This document shows positions 23,630 through 32,353 of a DNA stretch of 64,000 nucleotides, piece by piece. A program made the translations under genes and the position numbers. Source of the DNA: JANLYC01 sp963750495. GTDB lineage: Bacteria; Actinomycetota; Actinomycetes; Propionibacteriales; Nocardioidaceae. Below the pieces are notes generated by a model. The model was not told where the DNA came from, did not search any database, and saw only the letters and a program-made list of their open reading frames with translations. Location of the stretch: NCBI GenBank assembly GCA_963750495.1, contig CAVVQV010000014.1:1-64000 (forward strand). The letters are read 5' to 3'. The stretch's first letter is position 1. Every line of letters begins with the position of its first letter.

Positions 23630-25894
23630 GTGCACGCCTTTCTGGACAACCTCGGACGATTCTGCTCACGTCGGCACTGGCTGGTCATCGGGGGATGGGT
23701 GATCGTCCTCGTGGTGGTCATCGCGCTCGGCAGAGCCTTCGGCGGCACCTATGTCAACGACTACACGGTGCCCGGCAGCCAGTCCTCTCAAGGCCTGGAC
23801 CTGTTGAAGAAGGACTTCCCACAGCAGTCCGGCTACGCCGGGCAGATCGTGTTCCACGCGACGAAGGGGACGGTCTCGGACCAGGCCACCCCGATCTCGA
23901 AGTCGATGAAGTCGGTCGGCAAGCTCCCGCACGTCGTCTCCGCCAGTGATCCGCTCGACCAGAACCCGCCGACCGGGGTGTCCAAGGACGGCACGATCGC
24001 CAAGGCGCCTGTCTCGTTCGACGTCGTGCCGGCGTCCCTCGACGAGGCCTACCTGGAGCAGCTCGATGACGCAGTCGAACCGGCGCGTGCGGCAGGGCTG
24101 ACGGTCGAGTACGGCGGCGCAGCGGGCGAGATCGCCGGCCAGGCGCACGACCGGACGTCCGAGCTCATCGGGCTGTCCCTGGCACTCGTGCTGCTTCTCA
24201 TCATGTTCGGGACGATGCTGGCCGCTGGCATCCCGCTGATCGCTGCGGTCTTCAGCGTCGGCACCGGACTGTCGGTGGTGGCGCTGCTTGCCGCGGGCAC
24301 GAACTTCCCGACGGCGGCGCCGACCGTGGCGACTCTGTTGGGTCTGGGTGTCGCCGTGGACTACGGACTCTTCCTGGTCGCGCGACATCTGGAGCTCCTC
24401 CAGGACGGCGCCACGATCGAGGCATCCACCGGTCGCACCGCCTCGACCTCGGGCTCGGCGATCGTCGTCGCCGGCTCGACGGTCGTGATCGCGATCCTGG
24501 GTCTGTACGTGTCCGGGGTGCCCTTCGTCGGCGCCCTTGGCGCGGCCTCGGCTGTCGTGGTGGCGGTGACGATGGTTTCCGCACTGACGTTCGTCCCAGC
24601 CCTGCTGGGGCTCGCCGGTCGGCACGTCCAGCGCAAGCCGGATCGGCAGCACGCGCAGGACGAGCAGGCTCTCGCGGAGGTCGAGACCCCTGAGGAGCAC
24701 CGCCAGCGGCTGCACGCCGAGCACGATGCCCGCTCGGCGGCGCACGAGCGCAGTGCCTTTGCCCGCTGGGGCCGCAAGGTGAGCGACCGTCCGTGGCCGT
24801 GGGCCGCGGGGGCAGTCGTCCTGCTGCTGGCGCTGTCCGTCCCGTTGTTGAAGATCCAGCTCGGGCAGCTCGATGCCGGCACCAACCCGACCTCTGAGTC
24901 GAGCCGACGTGCCTACGACCTGATCAAGCAGGGGTTCGGCCCGGGCGCCAACGGTCCGCTGACGGTCGTCGTCGACACCTCGAAGGAGAGCAAGTCCGAC
25001 GCACAGTCCACGCTCACGGCGCTGCAACAAGACCTGTCGACCACCCCCGGCGTCGCCTCGGTGAGCCCGCCGGTGCTCAACAGCTCCGGATCCATGGCCA
25101 TCATCAACGTCGTGCCGACGACGTCGCCTCAGGACGAGAAGACTTCACAGCTCGTCGACGACATCCGCACCAACATCCTGGCCGGCCAGAAGGAGCCCAC
25201 CTACGTCGTGGGCACGGTCGCCGGCTACGTCGACTTCACCGCCAAGGTTGCGCAGCGCATGCCGTGGCTGATCGGCGTCGTGGTGCTGCTCGCACTGGTG
25301 CTGCTCACCGCCGCCTTCCGCTCGGTCACCATCGGGATCAAGGCCGCCGTGATGAACCTGCTCTCGGTGGGGGCGTCGTACGGGGTGATCGTGGCCGTCT
25401 TCCAGTGGGGGTGGGGGTCGTCGCTGGTGGGGATCGAGGAGACCGTTCCGATCCCGTCATTCGTGCCGATGCTCATGTTCGCGATCGTCTTCGGCCTGTC
25501 GATGGACTACGAGGTGTTCCTGCTGTCCCGCGTGCACGAGGCGTACGTGGCGCACGGGGACAGCCACCGGGCCGTCGCCGTCGGGATCGGAGCCACCGCA
25601 CGTGTCATCACGACAGCGGCAGCCATCATGGTGGCGGTGTTCACCAGCTTCGTGCTCAGTACCGATCCGACCGTGAAGATGCTGGCGGTGGGAATGGCGG
25701 TCGCTGTCCTCATCGATGCGACCGTCGTGCGCATGGTCCTGGTGCCGGCTGTCATGTCGCTGCTCGGTGACCGGGCCTGGTGGATTCCTGGCTGGCTGGA
25801 CAAGATCATCCCGGACTTCGAGCTGGAGGGGCCGTCGTTGGCCCCGCTGGACGAGGCGGAACCCAGGACCCACAGCAGCTCCCCGGCCGGCTGA
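23630..25894 (+). CDS. MMPL-family (RND) membrane transporter
   Basis: This 754-residue MMPL-type RND permease has two halves, each a leading membrane helix, a periplasmic-side loop and five to six helices. Proton-relay type motifs lie in GLGVAVDYGLFLVARHLE and FGLSMDYEVFLLSRVHEAYV. A long acidic/basic cytoplasmic loop of about 60 residues (KPDRQHAQDEQALAEVE...) separates the halves. Such transporters export lipids or drugs. The start is GTG 23630, preceded by GGGGGA very close by. Two similar ~21-bp sites upstream may be operators. There is no adjacent regulator gene. Substrate unknown. Confidence 0.92.
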   Translation: MHAFLDNLGRFCSRRHWLVIGGWVIVLVVVIALGRAFGGTYVNDYTVPGSQSSQGLDLLKKDFPQQSGYAGQIVFHATKGTVSDQATPISKSMKSVGKLPHVVSASDPLDQNPPTGVSKDGTIAKAPVSFDVVPASLDEAYLEQLDDAVEPARAAGLTVEYGGAAGEIAGQAHDRTSELIGLSLALVLLLIMFGTMLAAGIPLIAAVFSVGTGLSVVALLAAGTNFPTAAPTVATLLGLGVAVDYGLFLVARHLELLQDGATIEASTGRTASTSGSAIVVAGSTVVIAILGLYVSGVPFVGALGAASAVVVAVTMVSALTFVPALLGLAGRHVQRKPDRQHAQDEQALAEVETPEEHRQRLHAEHDARSAAHERSAFARWGRKVSDRPWPWAAGAVVLLLALSVPLLKIQLGQLDAGTNPTSESSRRAYDLIKQGFGPGANGPLTVVVDTSKESKSDAQSTLTALQQDLSTTPGVASVSPPVLNSSGSMAIINVVPTTSPQDEKTSQLVDDIRTNILAGQKEPTYVVGTVAGYVDFTAKVAQRMPWLIGVVVLLALVLLTAAFRSVTIGIKAAVMNLLSVGASYGVIVAVFQWGWGSSLVGIEETVPIPSFVPMLMFAIVFGLSMDYEVFLLSRVHEAYVAHGDSHRAVAVGIGATARVITTAAAIMVAVFTSFVLSTDPTVKMLAVGMAVAVLIDATVVRMVLVPAVMSLLGDRAWWIPGWLDKIIPDFELEGPSLAPLDEAEPRTHSSSPAG

Positions 25895-25935
25895 GGAGTC
25901 GGCACGGCGACCGGGTGAGGGGCTCAACCGTGCCC

Positions 25936-25941
25936 TAGGGT
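25936..25941 (+). promoter_or_regulatory. -10 box for leaderless galE mRNA
   Basis: TAGGGT ends 6 nt before the galE ATG (25948), with no Shine-Dalgarno. Confidence 0.5.
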
Positions 25942-25947
25942 CTTCGC

Positions 25948-26952
25948 ATGAAGATTCTGGTCACCGGGGGAGCCGGCTACATCGGGAGCATCACCTGCAC
26001 GGCGCTCGAGCAAGCCGGGCACACCCCCGTCGTGCTCGACTCGCTGGTCCGTGGGCGCCGCGAGTTCGTGCAAGGACGGGCGTTCTACGAGGGCGACATC
26101 GGCGATCGCGCACTGATCGCCCAGATCGTCGACGAGCATCCCGACCTGGCGCTCACGATCCACATGGCGGCCCGGATCAGCGTGCCCGAGTCGGTCGAGC
26201 TCCCCTACACGTATTACCGCGACAACATCTCCAAGTCCCTGGAGATGTTCGACGAGCTCGTCTCGCGGGGCAAGCCGCGCATCGTGTTCTCCTCGACAGC
26301 ATCGCTGTATGACGTGTCGCCCGACTTCGAGGTGACCGAGGAGTCGCCCCTGGCACCTCAATCGCCGTACGCCAAGACCAAGCGCGTGATGGAGATGGCG
26401 CTGGAGGACATGGCCCAGGTCACCGACCTGCGCGCGATCATCCTGCGCTACTTCAACCCCCTCGGCTCCGATCCCGAGCTGCGCAGTGGCGTGTACGACC
26501 GCGAACCCGGCAACGTGATCGGTCAGCTGCTGCTGGCGGCGACCGGTGGCAAGGACGCCTTCACCATCACCGGTGTCGACCATCCGACCCGCGACGGCAC
26601 GGGGCTGCGTGACTACGTCCACGTGTGGGACGTCGCCCTGGCCCACGTGGCCGCCGTGGAGAAGTTCGACGAGGCGCTCGCGGCCGAGGGCACTGGCACG
26701 ACCATCGTCAACATCGGGACCGGCGCCGGCGTCACGGTGCGCGAGCTCCTCGCGTCGTTCGAGGACGTCTTCGCCCAGCAGGTTCCGGTCCGTGAGGCTC
26801 CGCCGCGGCCGGGTGACGCCGTCGGGGCCTTCGCCAACGTCGACAAGGCGCGGGAGCTCTTGGGCTGGTCGAGTGAGCTGACTCTCTCCGATGCAATCGC
26901 GTCCTCGCTGGAGTGGTTCCAGCGACGCCGCGACGTGCTCGGCTACGGGTGA
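25948..26952 (+). CDS. galE: UDP-glucose 4-epimerase GalE
   Basis: This 334-residue short-chain dehydrogenase/epimerase interconverts UDP-glucose and UDP-galactose using bound NAD. The dinucleotide motif VTGGAGYIGS starts at residue 5. The catalytic pair is Y141 and K145 (SPYAKTKRVME) with S/T in FSSTASLYD. GalE-type blocks are RYFNPLGSDPELRSG and YVHVWDVALAHV. It starts after a leaderless-type promoter and overlaps the next gene by 4 nt (GTGA). Coupling to a metallophosphatase suggests a shared sugar or nucleotide function, but the true substrate could be another UDP-sugar. Confidence 0.94.
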   Translation: MKILVTGGAGYIGSITCTALEQAGHTPVVLDSLVRGRREFVQGRAFYEGDIGDRALIAQIVDEHPDLALTIHMAARISVPESVELPYTYYRDNISKSLEMFDELVSRGKPRIVFSSTASLYDVSPDFEVTEESPLAPQSPYAKTKRVMEMALEDMAQVTDLRAIILRYFNPLGSDPELRSGVYDREPGNVIGQLLLAATGGKDAFTITGVDHPTRDGTGLRDYVHVWDVALAHVAAVEKFDEALAAEGTGTTIVNIGTGAGVTVRELLASFEDVFAQQVPVREAPPRPGDAVGAFANVDKARELLGWSSELTLSDAIASSLEWFQRRRDVLGYG

Positions 26953-27782
26953 CGTCTTCCGACCGGTCACCGGGGCGGCTGTTCGTCACCAGTGACCCGC
27001 ACGGCCACCGAGCGCAGCTGGTGGCCGGGCTTCGTGCGGCTGGGATCGTGGACGCCGACGGTGCGTGGTCCGGAGGGACCGACCAGCTTTACGTGTTGGG
27101 CGACCTCGTCGACCGGGGTCCGGACGGCATCGGCGTCATCGACCTGGTGATGACCTTGCAGGAGCAGGCAGCAGCGGACGGGGGGCTGGTCGTGGCGCTG
27201 CTCGGCAACCATGAGGTGCTCGCACTCGGCATGAACCTCTACGGGACGACCGACATCGAGGTCGGTGGCCGGATGCGCAACTTCGCCATCAACTGGATGC
27301 GCAACGGGGGCCGTGGCTCCGACCAGGACGCCCTGACCGAGGACCATCTGGGCTGGCTGCGCTCGCTCCCCGCAGTCGCGCTGGTCGGCCCGCACCTGCT
27401 CATGCACTCCGACACGCTCGAGTACGTCGAGTGGGGTGACTCGGTCGACGAGATCAACGACGCGGTCACGGCTGCGCTGGCGACCGACGACCCCGAGCAG
27501 TGCTGGGACGTGTGGTGGCGGCTGACGACGCGCTACGTCTACAACGGCGAGGACGGTGGGTACCAGGCAGCCGGCATGCTCGAGCGGCTGGGCGGCAACC
27601 TGCTCGTCCACGGCCACACGATCATCGGGGACCTGCTGGACGTGGCCGCCGAAGCGGTCGAGCACCCGTTGCTGTACGCCGACGACCAGGTGCTGGCGGT
27701 CGACGGCGGCATCTACGCAGGCGGCCCGTGCCTGGTCGTCGAGCTACCGGTCCCCGACGACGAGGTGACGCGCAAGCCGTAA
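26949..27782 (+). CDS. Calcineurin-like metallophosphatase (PrpE/Ppp-type)
   Basis: This 277-residue metallophosphoesterase carries the full calcineurin motif set: SDPHGHRAQL (DxH, residues ~15-24), GDLVDRGPDGIG (GDxxDRG), LLGNHEVLALGM (GNHE) and, downstream, MHSD and VHGHTIIG (GHTxxG). This is the PPP-like branch that includes bacterial Ser/Thr phosphatases and Ap4A hydrolases. The start is GTG 26949, overlapping the galE stop by 4 nt, rather than the longer frame from 26913. Whether it acts on protein, nucleotide or sugar phosphate is unknown. Confidence 0.88.
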   Translation: MTSSDRSPGRLFVTSDPHGHRAQLVAGLRAAGIVDADGAWSGGTDQLYVLGDLVDRGPDGIGVIDLVMTLQEQAAADGGLVVALLGNHEVLALGMNLYGTTDIEVGGRMRNFAINWMRNGGRGSDQDALTEDHLGWLRSLPAVALVGPHLLMHSDTLEYVEWGDSVDEINDAVTAALATDDPEQCWDVWWRLTTRYVYNGEDGGYQAAGMLERLGGNLLVHGHTIIGDLLDVAAEAVEHPLLYADDQVLAVDGGIYAGGPCLVVELPVPDDEVTRKP

Positions 27783-27830
27783 CCTGCGACGAGTCGCTGA
27801 ACGAGTGCGGTGCTGTCGGGACCTGGGGCC

Positions 27831-27836
27831 TAAAGT
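27831..27836 (+). promoter_or_regulatory. -10 box for the Eis-like gene
   Basis: TAAAGT ends 7 nt before ATG 27844 with no Shine-Dalgarno, consistent with a leaderless mRNA. Confidence 0.45.
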
Positions 27837-27843
27837 CACGTTC

Positions 27844-29019
27844 ATGGACCTGGACATCCGCGACCTCGACCTGGCGGACATCGGCCGTTCCTACGACGTC
27901 CGCACCCGAGCGTTCGGCGCGCTGGCGCCGGGTCAACGGCCGCAGTGGGAGGTCGACGTCGCGAAGGCCGTCGACGAGGGGCGGGTGCTCGCCGCCTACG
28001 ACCAGGGCCTACTGGTCGCACGGGCGATGATCTGGCCGTTCTCGCAGTACTGGGGCGGTCGGGTGCTGCCGATGGCCGGCATCGCCGGTGTGGTTGTGTC
28101 GCCCGAGTACCGCGGCCGTGGCGTCGGTACCGCCCTGATGACCGGCATGGTCGGCCGCTCCCATGTATTGGGGTATGCCGTCTCAGCGCTCTACCCGGCG
28201 ACGGTGCCGGTCTACCGACGCGCGGGCTGGGAGATCGCGGGATCTCAACCGCGGTACACCATCAACGCACGGTTGCTCCGTGCGCTCAGGGGCGGCGATG
28301 CCCAGGTCCGCGAAGTCGGACCCGCGGACGCCGATCAGCTCTGCGCCATCATGCGCGATCAGTATGGCCGTGCCCGCGTCAACGGCCTTCGTGACTACAA
28401 CGCGGCCGAGCTGGCCGACGAGCTCGGCGGCGAGTCCGTCTTCGCCTACGCGAACGACGACGGATTCGTCGTCTACGGCTGGGAGGGCAGAGACCTGGTC
28501 GTCTATCAGCTCGTGGCCGGTTCGGTCGACACGGCACGGGCCTTGTGGGCCGTCGTCGGCTCGAGCTCCTCGGTGGTCGACCAGGTGCATGCCTATGTCG
28601 CATCCGACGACGCGATCCACCAGCTGCTGGGGGAGTGCGTCGACCAGCGGCTCAAGCAGACCCGGTGGATGCTCCGCCTGGTGGATGTCACCGCGGCGCT
28701 CGGCGGACGGGGCTACCCGGCCGGTGTCGAGGCCGAGATCCCGCTGGTGCTCGACGACGCCCTGCTCGACGGCAACCGCTTCACTGGTCGGCTCGTCGTG
28801 TCCGGGGGCCGGGGCCAGTTGGTCGCCGACCAGGCTGTCGGCTCGTCCGGCTCGGCAGCGACGCGGCTGGGCTCGAACGGCCTCGCTGCGCTGTACGCCG
28901 GCACCTCGCTGACCACCCTGACGACCGCGGGGCTGGTCACCGGGGGTGACGCTGAGCAGCATGCCCTGCTCGACACGATCTTCGCCGGTCGGCCGGCGCA
29001 CCTGCTCGACTACTTCTGA
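27844..29019 (+). CDS. eis: Eis-like GNAT N-acetyltransferase
   Basis: This 391-residue protein is built like Eis: an N-terminal GNAT domain, a second degenerate GNAT domain and an SCP2-like C-terminal domain. The acetyl-CoA loop is VVVSPEYRGRGVGTALM, the general-acid Tyr region is SALYPATVPVYRRAGWEIAG, and the chain ends in HLLDYF, so the C-terminal Phe carboxylate used as base in Eis enzymes is present. Eis-type enzymes acetylate amines such as aminoglycosides or protein lysines. It ends 10 nt inside the convergent P-loop gene. The natural substrate is unknown. Confidence 0.9.
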   Translation: MDLDIRDLDLADIGRSYDVRTRAFGALAPGQRPQWEVDVAKAVDEGRVLAAYDQGLLVARAMIWPFSQYWGGRVLPMAGIAGVVVSPEYRGRGVGTALMTGMVGRSHVLGYAVSALYPATVPVYRRAGWEIAGSQPRYTINARLLRALRGGDAQVREVGPADADQLCAIMRDQYGRARVNGLRDYNAAELADELGGESVFAYANDDGFVVYGWEGRDLVVYQLVAGSVDTARALWAVVGSSSSVVDQVHAYVASDDAIHQLLGECVDQRLKQTRWMLRLVDVTAALGGRGYPAGVEAEIPLVLDDALLDGNRFTGRLVVSGGRGQLVADQAVGSSGSAATRLGSNGLAALYAGTSLTTLTTAGLVTGGDAEQHALLDTIFAGRPAHLLDYF

Positions 29020-29681
29020 TGGGCCTCTCGGGTCTCGCTGAGCTGCTGCTGGGCCCGGGCGAGGATCTCCTCGGGCGAGAGCAGGTCAGCCTCGGGTATC
29101 TGCCGGACGTCCCAGCCGTGCTGCGCCATCAGCCGCAGCGCCTCGTCGCGCTCGCGGGCCAGCAGGCCGACGGCGACATCGACCGGGTTCACGTCCGACG
29201 ACGGTTCGTTGCGGATCATGTTGGCCAGGTACCACTCCAGCCAGCCGCTGGGCTCTCGCACGTCAGCGTGGCGCAGCGCCGCGTAGACGTCGGCGTCGAC
29301 GTAGACGAGCGTGAACGGAACGGCGGCCAGCGCGCGCGTGCAGTCGGCGAGGAAACCGTCGACCACGATCTCGCCGATGTCCCAGTCATGCAACGAGCGG
29401 ACGAAGGGGAACAGGGCGTCGCAGATCACCACGTCGTACGCCGACTCGGCGATCTCGTCGATGAACGCCGTCACGCACGATGTCAGGGTCGCGACCGTGC
29501 AGGCGCCGGTGACGGCCAGCTCGCGGGCCATCGGGGCGAAGACCGGCCGAGTCAGCACCTCGTCCTCCTCGACCAGGTCGACCGACAGTCCGCGCCCGGT
29601 CATCCAGTCGCGCAACCCGGCTGCGAGGGTGGACGTGCCGACAGCGGGTGCGACCCCGGCCACGGCGACGATTCTGGTCAT
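29010..29681 (-). CDS. P-loop nucleoside-kinase-like protein with degenerate Walker A
   Basis: This 223-residue protein has a fold order that resembles P-loop kinases or ParA-like ATPases: beta1-loop AVAGVAPAVGTSTLAAGL, then VDLVEEDEVLTRP, VVICDALFPFVRSLHDW (Walker B-like region with Asp), then YVDADVYAAL. The usual GKS/T of Walker A is replaced by GTST, so the catalytic Lys is missing. It may bind nucleotide without hydrolysis, or the lysine role may be supplied elsewhere. The ATG at 29681 lies 6 nt after a CAGAAT box; GTG 29717 is a longer alternative. It converges with the Eis-like gene and diverges from ftsK. I do not recognise a named family. Confidence 0.75.
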   Translation of the reverse strand: MTRIVAVAGVAPAVGTSTLAAGLRDWMTGRGLSVDLVEEDEVLTRPVFAPMARELAVTGACTVATLTSCVTAFIDEIAESAYDVVICDALFPFVRSLHDWDIGEIVVDGFLADCTRALAAVPFTLVYVDADVYAALRHADVREPSGWLEWYLANMIRNEPSSDVNPVDVAVGLLARERDEALRLMAQHGWDVRQIPEADLLSPEEILARAQQQLSETREAHQK

Positions 29682-29687
29682 CTGGCC

Positions 29688-29693
29688 ATTCTG
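29688..29693 (-). promoter_or_regulatory. -10 box for the P-loop protein gene
   Basis: CAGAAT on the minus strand ends 6 nt before the ATG (29681). Weaker match (C at first position) but same geometry as the other leaderless starts. Confidence 0.35.
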
Positions 29694-29810
29694 TCGGCTT
29701 GGCGGGGATGTGACCACTCATGGACAGGCGCAGAGGTCCGCGGACCAGGTCACCCGTTATGCCGGGCTTATGGGCGGCGTGTTACACGTGAGACTCATGT
29801 GACGATCGCG

Positions 29811-29816
29811 TAGCCT
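29811..29816 (+). promoter_or_regulatory. -10 box for ftsK
   Basis: TAGCCT ends 7 nt before ATG 29824; no ribosome binding site between, pointing to a leaderless transcript. Confidence 0.45.
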
Positions 29817-29823
29817 CGACGCC

Positions 29824-32349
29824 ATGGCGACCCGCACGTCTTCCCCGCCGCGGTCGCGGAGCTCTACGAGCTCTCGATCCGGCTCGTCCGGTAGCCAGGC
29901 CCGACGCAGGCCGTCGAAGCGACGGAGCGCGAGCACCCGCTCGCGCTCCCGCTCGTCTTCGGCTCGCCGGCACGGACCTGGCACGTTTGCGCTGCTCGCA
30001 GCCGGGATCGGCCGCGGGTTGCGCGCGATCTGGCTCGGGGTCGCCCATGTCATCGGTGCGGTGGTTCGACGCATCGGCTCGACGGCGCGTGACCTGGAGC
30101 CGGAGCACCGACGCGACGGCCTCGGGCTCACCCTGGTCGGCCTCGCCATCATCGTGAGTGCCGCCGAGTGGTGGCAGCTGCCCGGATCGGTCGGTGGCGC
30201 CCTCCGCGCGGTCGTCGAGGGCACGGTCGGCATCGCGTCCTACGCCGTTCCCTTCCTGCTCGTGCTCGCCGCCTGGCGGGTCATGCGCAAGCCAGAGCTC
30301 AACGGACCGGCCGGCCGCCCGATGATCGGCTCGGCTGCGATCGCACTCGGGGTCCTCGGGTTGATCCACATCGAGCACGGCCTGCCCCGGCCCAGTGAGG
30401 GCCAGGACGCGATGCGAGAGGCCGGCGGAGCCGTCGGCTACGTCGGGTCGGCGCTCATCGCTGACCTGTTCCGGAGCACGCTCATCGCGATCCCGTTGCT
30501 GGTCCTGCTCACGCTCTTCGGTCTGCTGGTCGTCACCGCGACGCCGGTCTACCAGGTCCCGGCCCGGCTGAGAGCGGCCCGCGACCGGCTCCTCGGCCGT
30601 ACGCCGGTCGACCCCGAGGCCGTGCCCGAGCTCGAGTCCGAGCCTGAGCCCGAGCCCGAGCCACTGCGCCGAAGTCGGCCACGCCGTCGCGTCGGCACGA
30701 TGACCGACGACAGCGACGACAGCGACGACAGCGACAACGGAGCCACCGCAGCCGCCGACGCCGGCGTGCTCGAAGGTCGTGAGCTCGGAAAGCGCGCCGG
30801 TGGAACGGCCGACGGCGAGCTCGAGCCGCCGCCCCACACGCCGCTGCCCCAGCGCGTCGAACAGCTCAGCCTCTCCGGCGACATCACCTACACGCTGCCG
30901 AAGAACGACGTGCTGAAGCCCGGCAGCGCCCACAAGGCCCGCTCCCAGGCGTCCGACGCGATCGTCGAGCGGCTGACCGAGGTCCTCGAGCAGTTCGGTA
31001 TCGACGCCCAGGTCACCGGCTACAAGCGTGGGCCGACGGTGACGCGCTACGAGGTCGAGCTCGGCCCCGCGGTCAAGGTCGAGAAGGTCACCGCGCTGTC
31101 GAAGAACATCGCGTACTCCGTGGCCAGCGCGGACGTCCGGATCCTCTCACCGATCCCCGGCAAGTCAGCGATCGGCGTCGAGATCCCCAACCCGGACGCC
31201 GAGATCGTGTCGCTCGGCGACGTGCTGCGCGCGCCCACCGCGCGAGCGGACAACCACCCGATGGTGGTCGCCCTCGGCAAGGACGTCGAGGGCGGCTTCG
31301 TCGCCGCGAACCTGGCGAAGATGCCGCACCTGCTGGTGGCGGGCGCGACCGGGTCCGGCAAGTCCAGCTTCATCAACTCGATGATCACCTCACTGCTCAT
31401 GCGCTCCACACCTGACGAGGTGCGGATGATCATGGTCGACCCGAAGCGGGTCGAGCTGACGGCGTACGAGGGGATCCCGCACCTCATCACGCCGATCATC
31501 ACCAGCCCCAAGAAGGCGGCGGAGGCGCTGCAGTGGGTCGTTCGCGAGATGGATCAGCGCTACGACGATCTGGCCAACTTCGGCTTCCGCCACGTCGACG
31601 ACTTCAACAAGGCCGTACGCGGAGGCGCCGTGCAGGCCCCGGCCGGGAGCGAGCGGGTGCTGGCGCCGTACCCCTACCTGCTCGTCGTGGTCGACGAGCT
31701 GGCCGACCTGATGATGGTGTCGCCGCGCGACGTCGAGGACTCGGTCGTCCGCATCACCCAGCTCGCCCGCGCGGCCGGCATCCACCTCGTGCTGGCCACC
31801 CAACGGCCGTCCGTCGACGTGGTGACCGGCCTGATCAAGGCCAACGTGCCGAGCCGGCTGGCGTTCGCGACGTCCTCGCTGGCCGACAGCCGGGTCATCC
31901 TCGACCAACCGGGCGCGGAGAAGCTGGTCGGCAAGGGTGACGCGCTGTTCCTGCCGATGGGAGCCAGCAAGCCGCAACGCATTCAGGGTGCCTGGGTGAC
32001 CGAGGCCGAGATCAAGCAGGTCGTCGAGCACTGCAAGGAGCAGCTGCAGCCGACCTATCGCGACGACGTCACCGTCCCGCAGCAGAACAAGCGGGAGCTC
32101 GACGACGACATCGGCGACGATCTCGACCTGGTGTGCCAGGCCGTCGAGCTGGTCGTATCGACACAGTTCGGGTCGACTTCGATGCTGCAGCGCAAGCTCC
32201 GGGTCGGCTTCGCCAAGGCCGGCCGGCTGATGGACATCCTGGAGAGCCGCGGCATCGTCGGGCCGTCAGAAGGCTCCAAGGCCCGCGAGGTGCTGATCAA
32301 ACCCGACGACCTAGATGACGTGATCGCCAGTTTGCAAGGGGAGGGGTGA
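29824..32349 (+). CDS. ftsK: DNA translocase FtsK/SpoIIIE
   Basis: FtsK (841 residues) pumps chromosomal DNA through the division septum and activates terminus resolution. A Ser/Arg-rich N-terminal tail (~1-55) is followed by four membrane helices (~95-240). A low-complexity linker follows with EPEPEPEP and DDSDDSDDSDN runs (~265-320), then the motor. Walker A is GATGSGKSS with K513; Walker B is YLLVVVDELADLMM. The gamma winged-helix (VCQAVELVVSTQFGSTSMLQRKL...AGRLMDILESRGIVGPSEGSKAREVL) that recognises KOPS-like sequences is present. ATG 29824 follows a TAGCCT box. It overlaps nothing and precedes the RodZ-like gene by 4 nt. Confidence 0.97.
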   Translation: MATRTSSPPRSRSSTSSRSGSSGSQARRRPSKRRSASTRSRSRSSSARRHGPGTFALLAAGIGRGLRAIWLGVAHVIGAVVRRIGSTARDLEPEHRRDGLGLTLVGLAIIVSAAEWWQLPGSVGGALRAVVEGTVGIASYAVPFLLVLAAWRVMRKPELNGPAGRPMIGSAAIALGVLGLIHIEHGLPRPSEGQDAMREAGGAVGYVGSALIADLFRSTLIAIPLLVLLTLFGLLVVTATPVYQVPARLRAARDRLLGRTPVDPEAVPELESEPEPEPEPLRRSRPRRRVGTMTDDSDDSDDSDNGATAAADAGVLEGRELGKRAGGTADGELEPPPHTPLPQRVEQLSLSGDITYTLPKNDVLKPGSAHKARSQASDAIVERLTEVLEQFGIDAQVTGYKRGPTVTRYEVELGPAVKVEKVTALSKNIAYSVASADVRILSPIPGKSAIGVEIPNPDAEIVSLGDVLRAPTARADNHPMVVALGKDVEGGFVAANLAKMPHLLVAGATGSGKSSFINSMITSLLMRSTPDEVRMIMVDPKRVELTAYEGIPHLITPIITSPKKAAEALQWVVREMDQRYDDLANFGFRHVDDFNKAVRGGAVQAPAGSERVLAPYPYLLVVVDELADLMMVSPRDVEDSVVRITQLARAAGIHLVLATQRPSVDVVTGLIKANVPSRLAFATSSLADSRVILDQPGAEKLVGKGDALFLPMGASKPQRIQGAWVTEAEIKQVVEHCKEQLQPTYRDDVTVPQQNKRELDDDIGDDLDLVCQAVELVVSTQFGSTSMLQRKLRVGFAKAGRLMDILESRGIVGPSEGSKAREVLIKPDDLDDVIASLQGEG

Positions 32350-32353
32350 GCTC

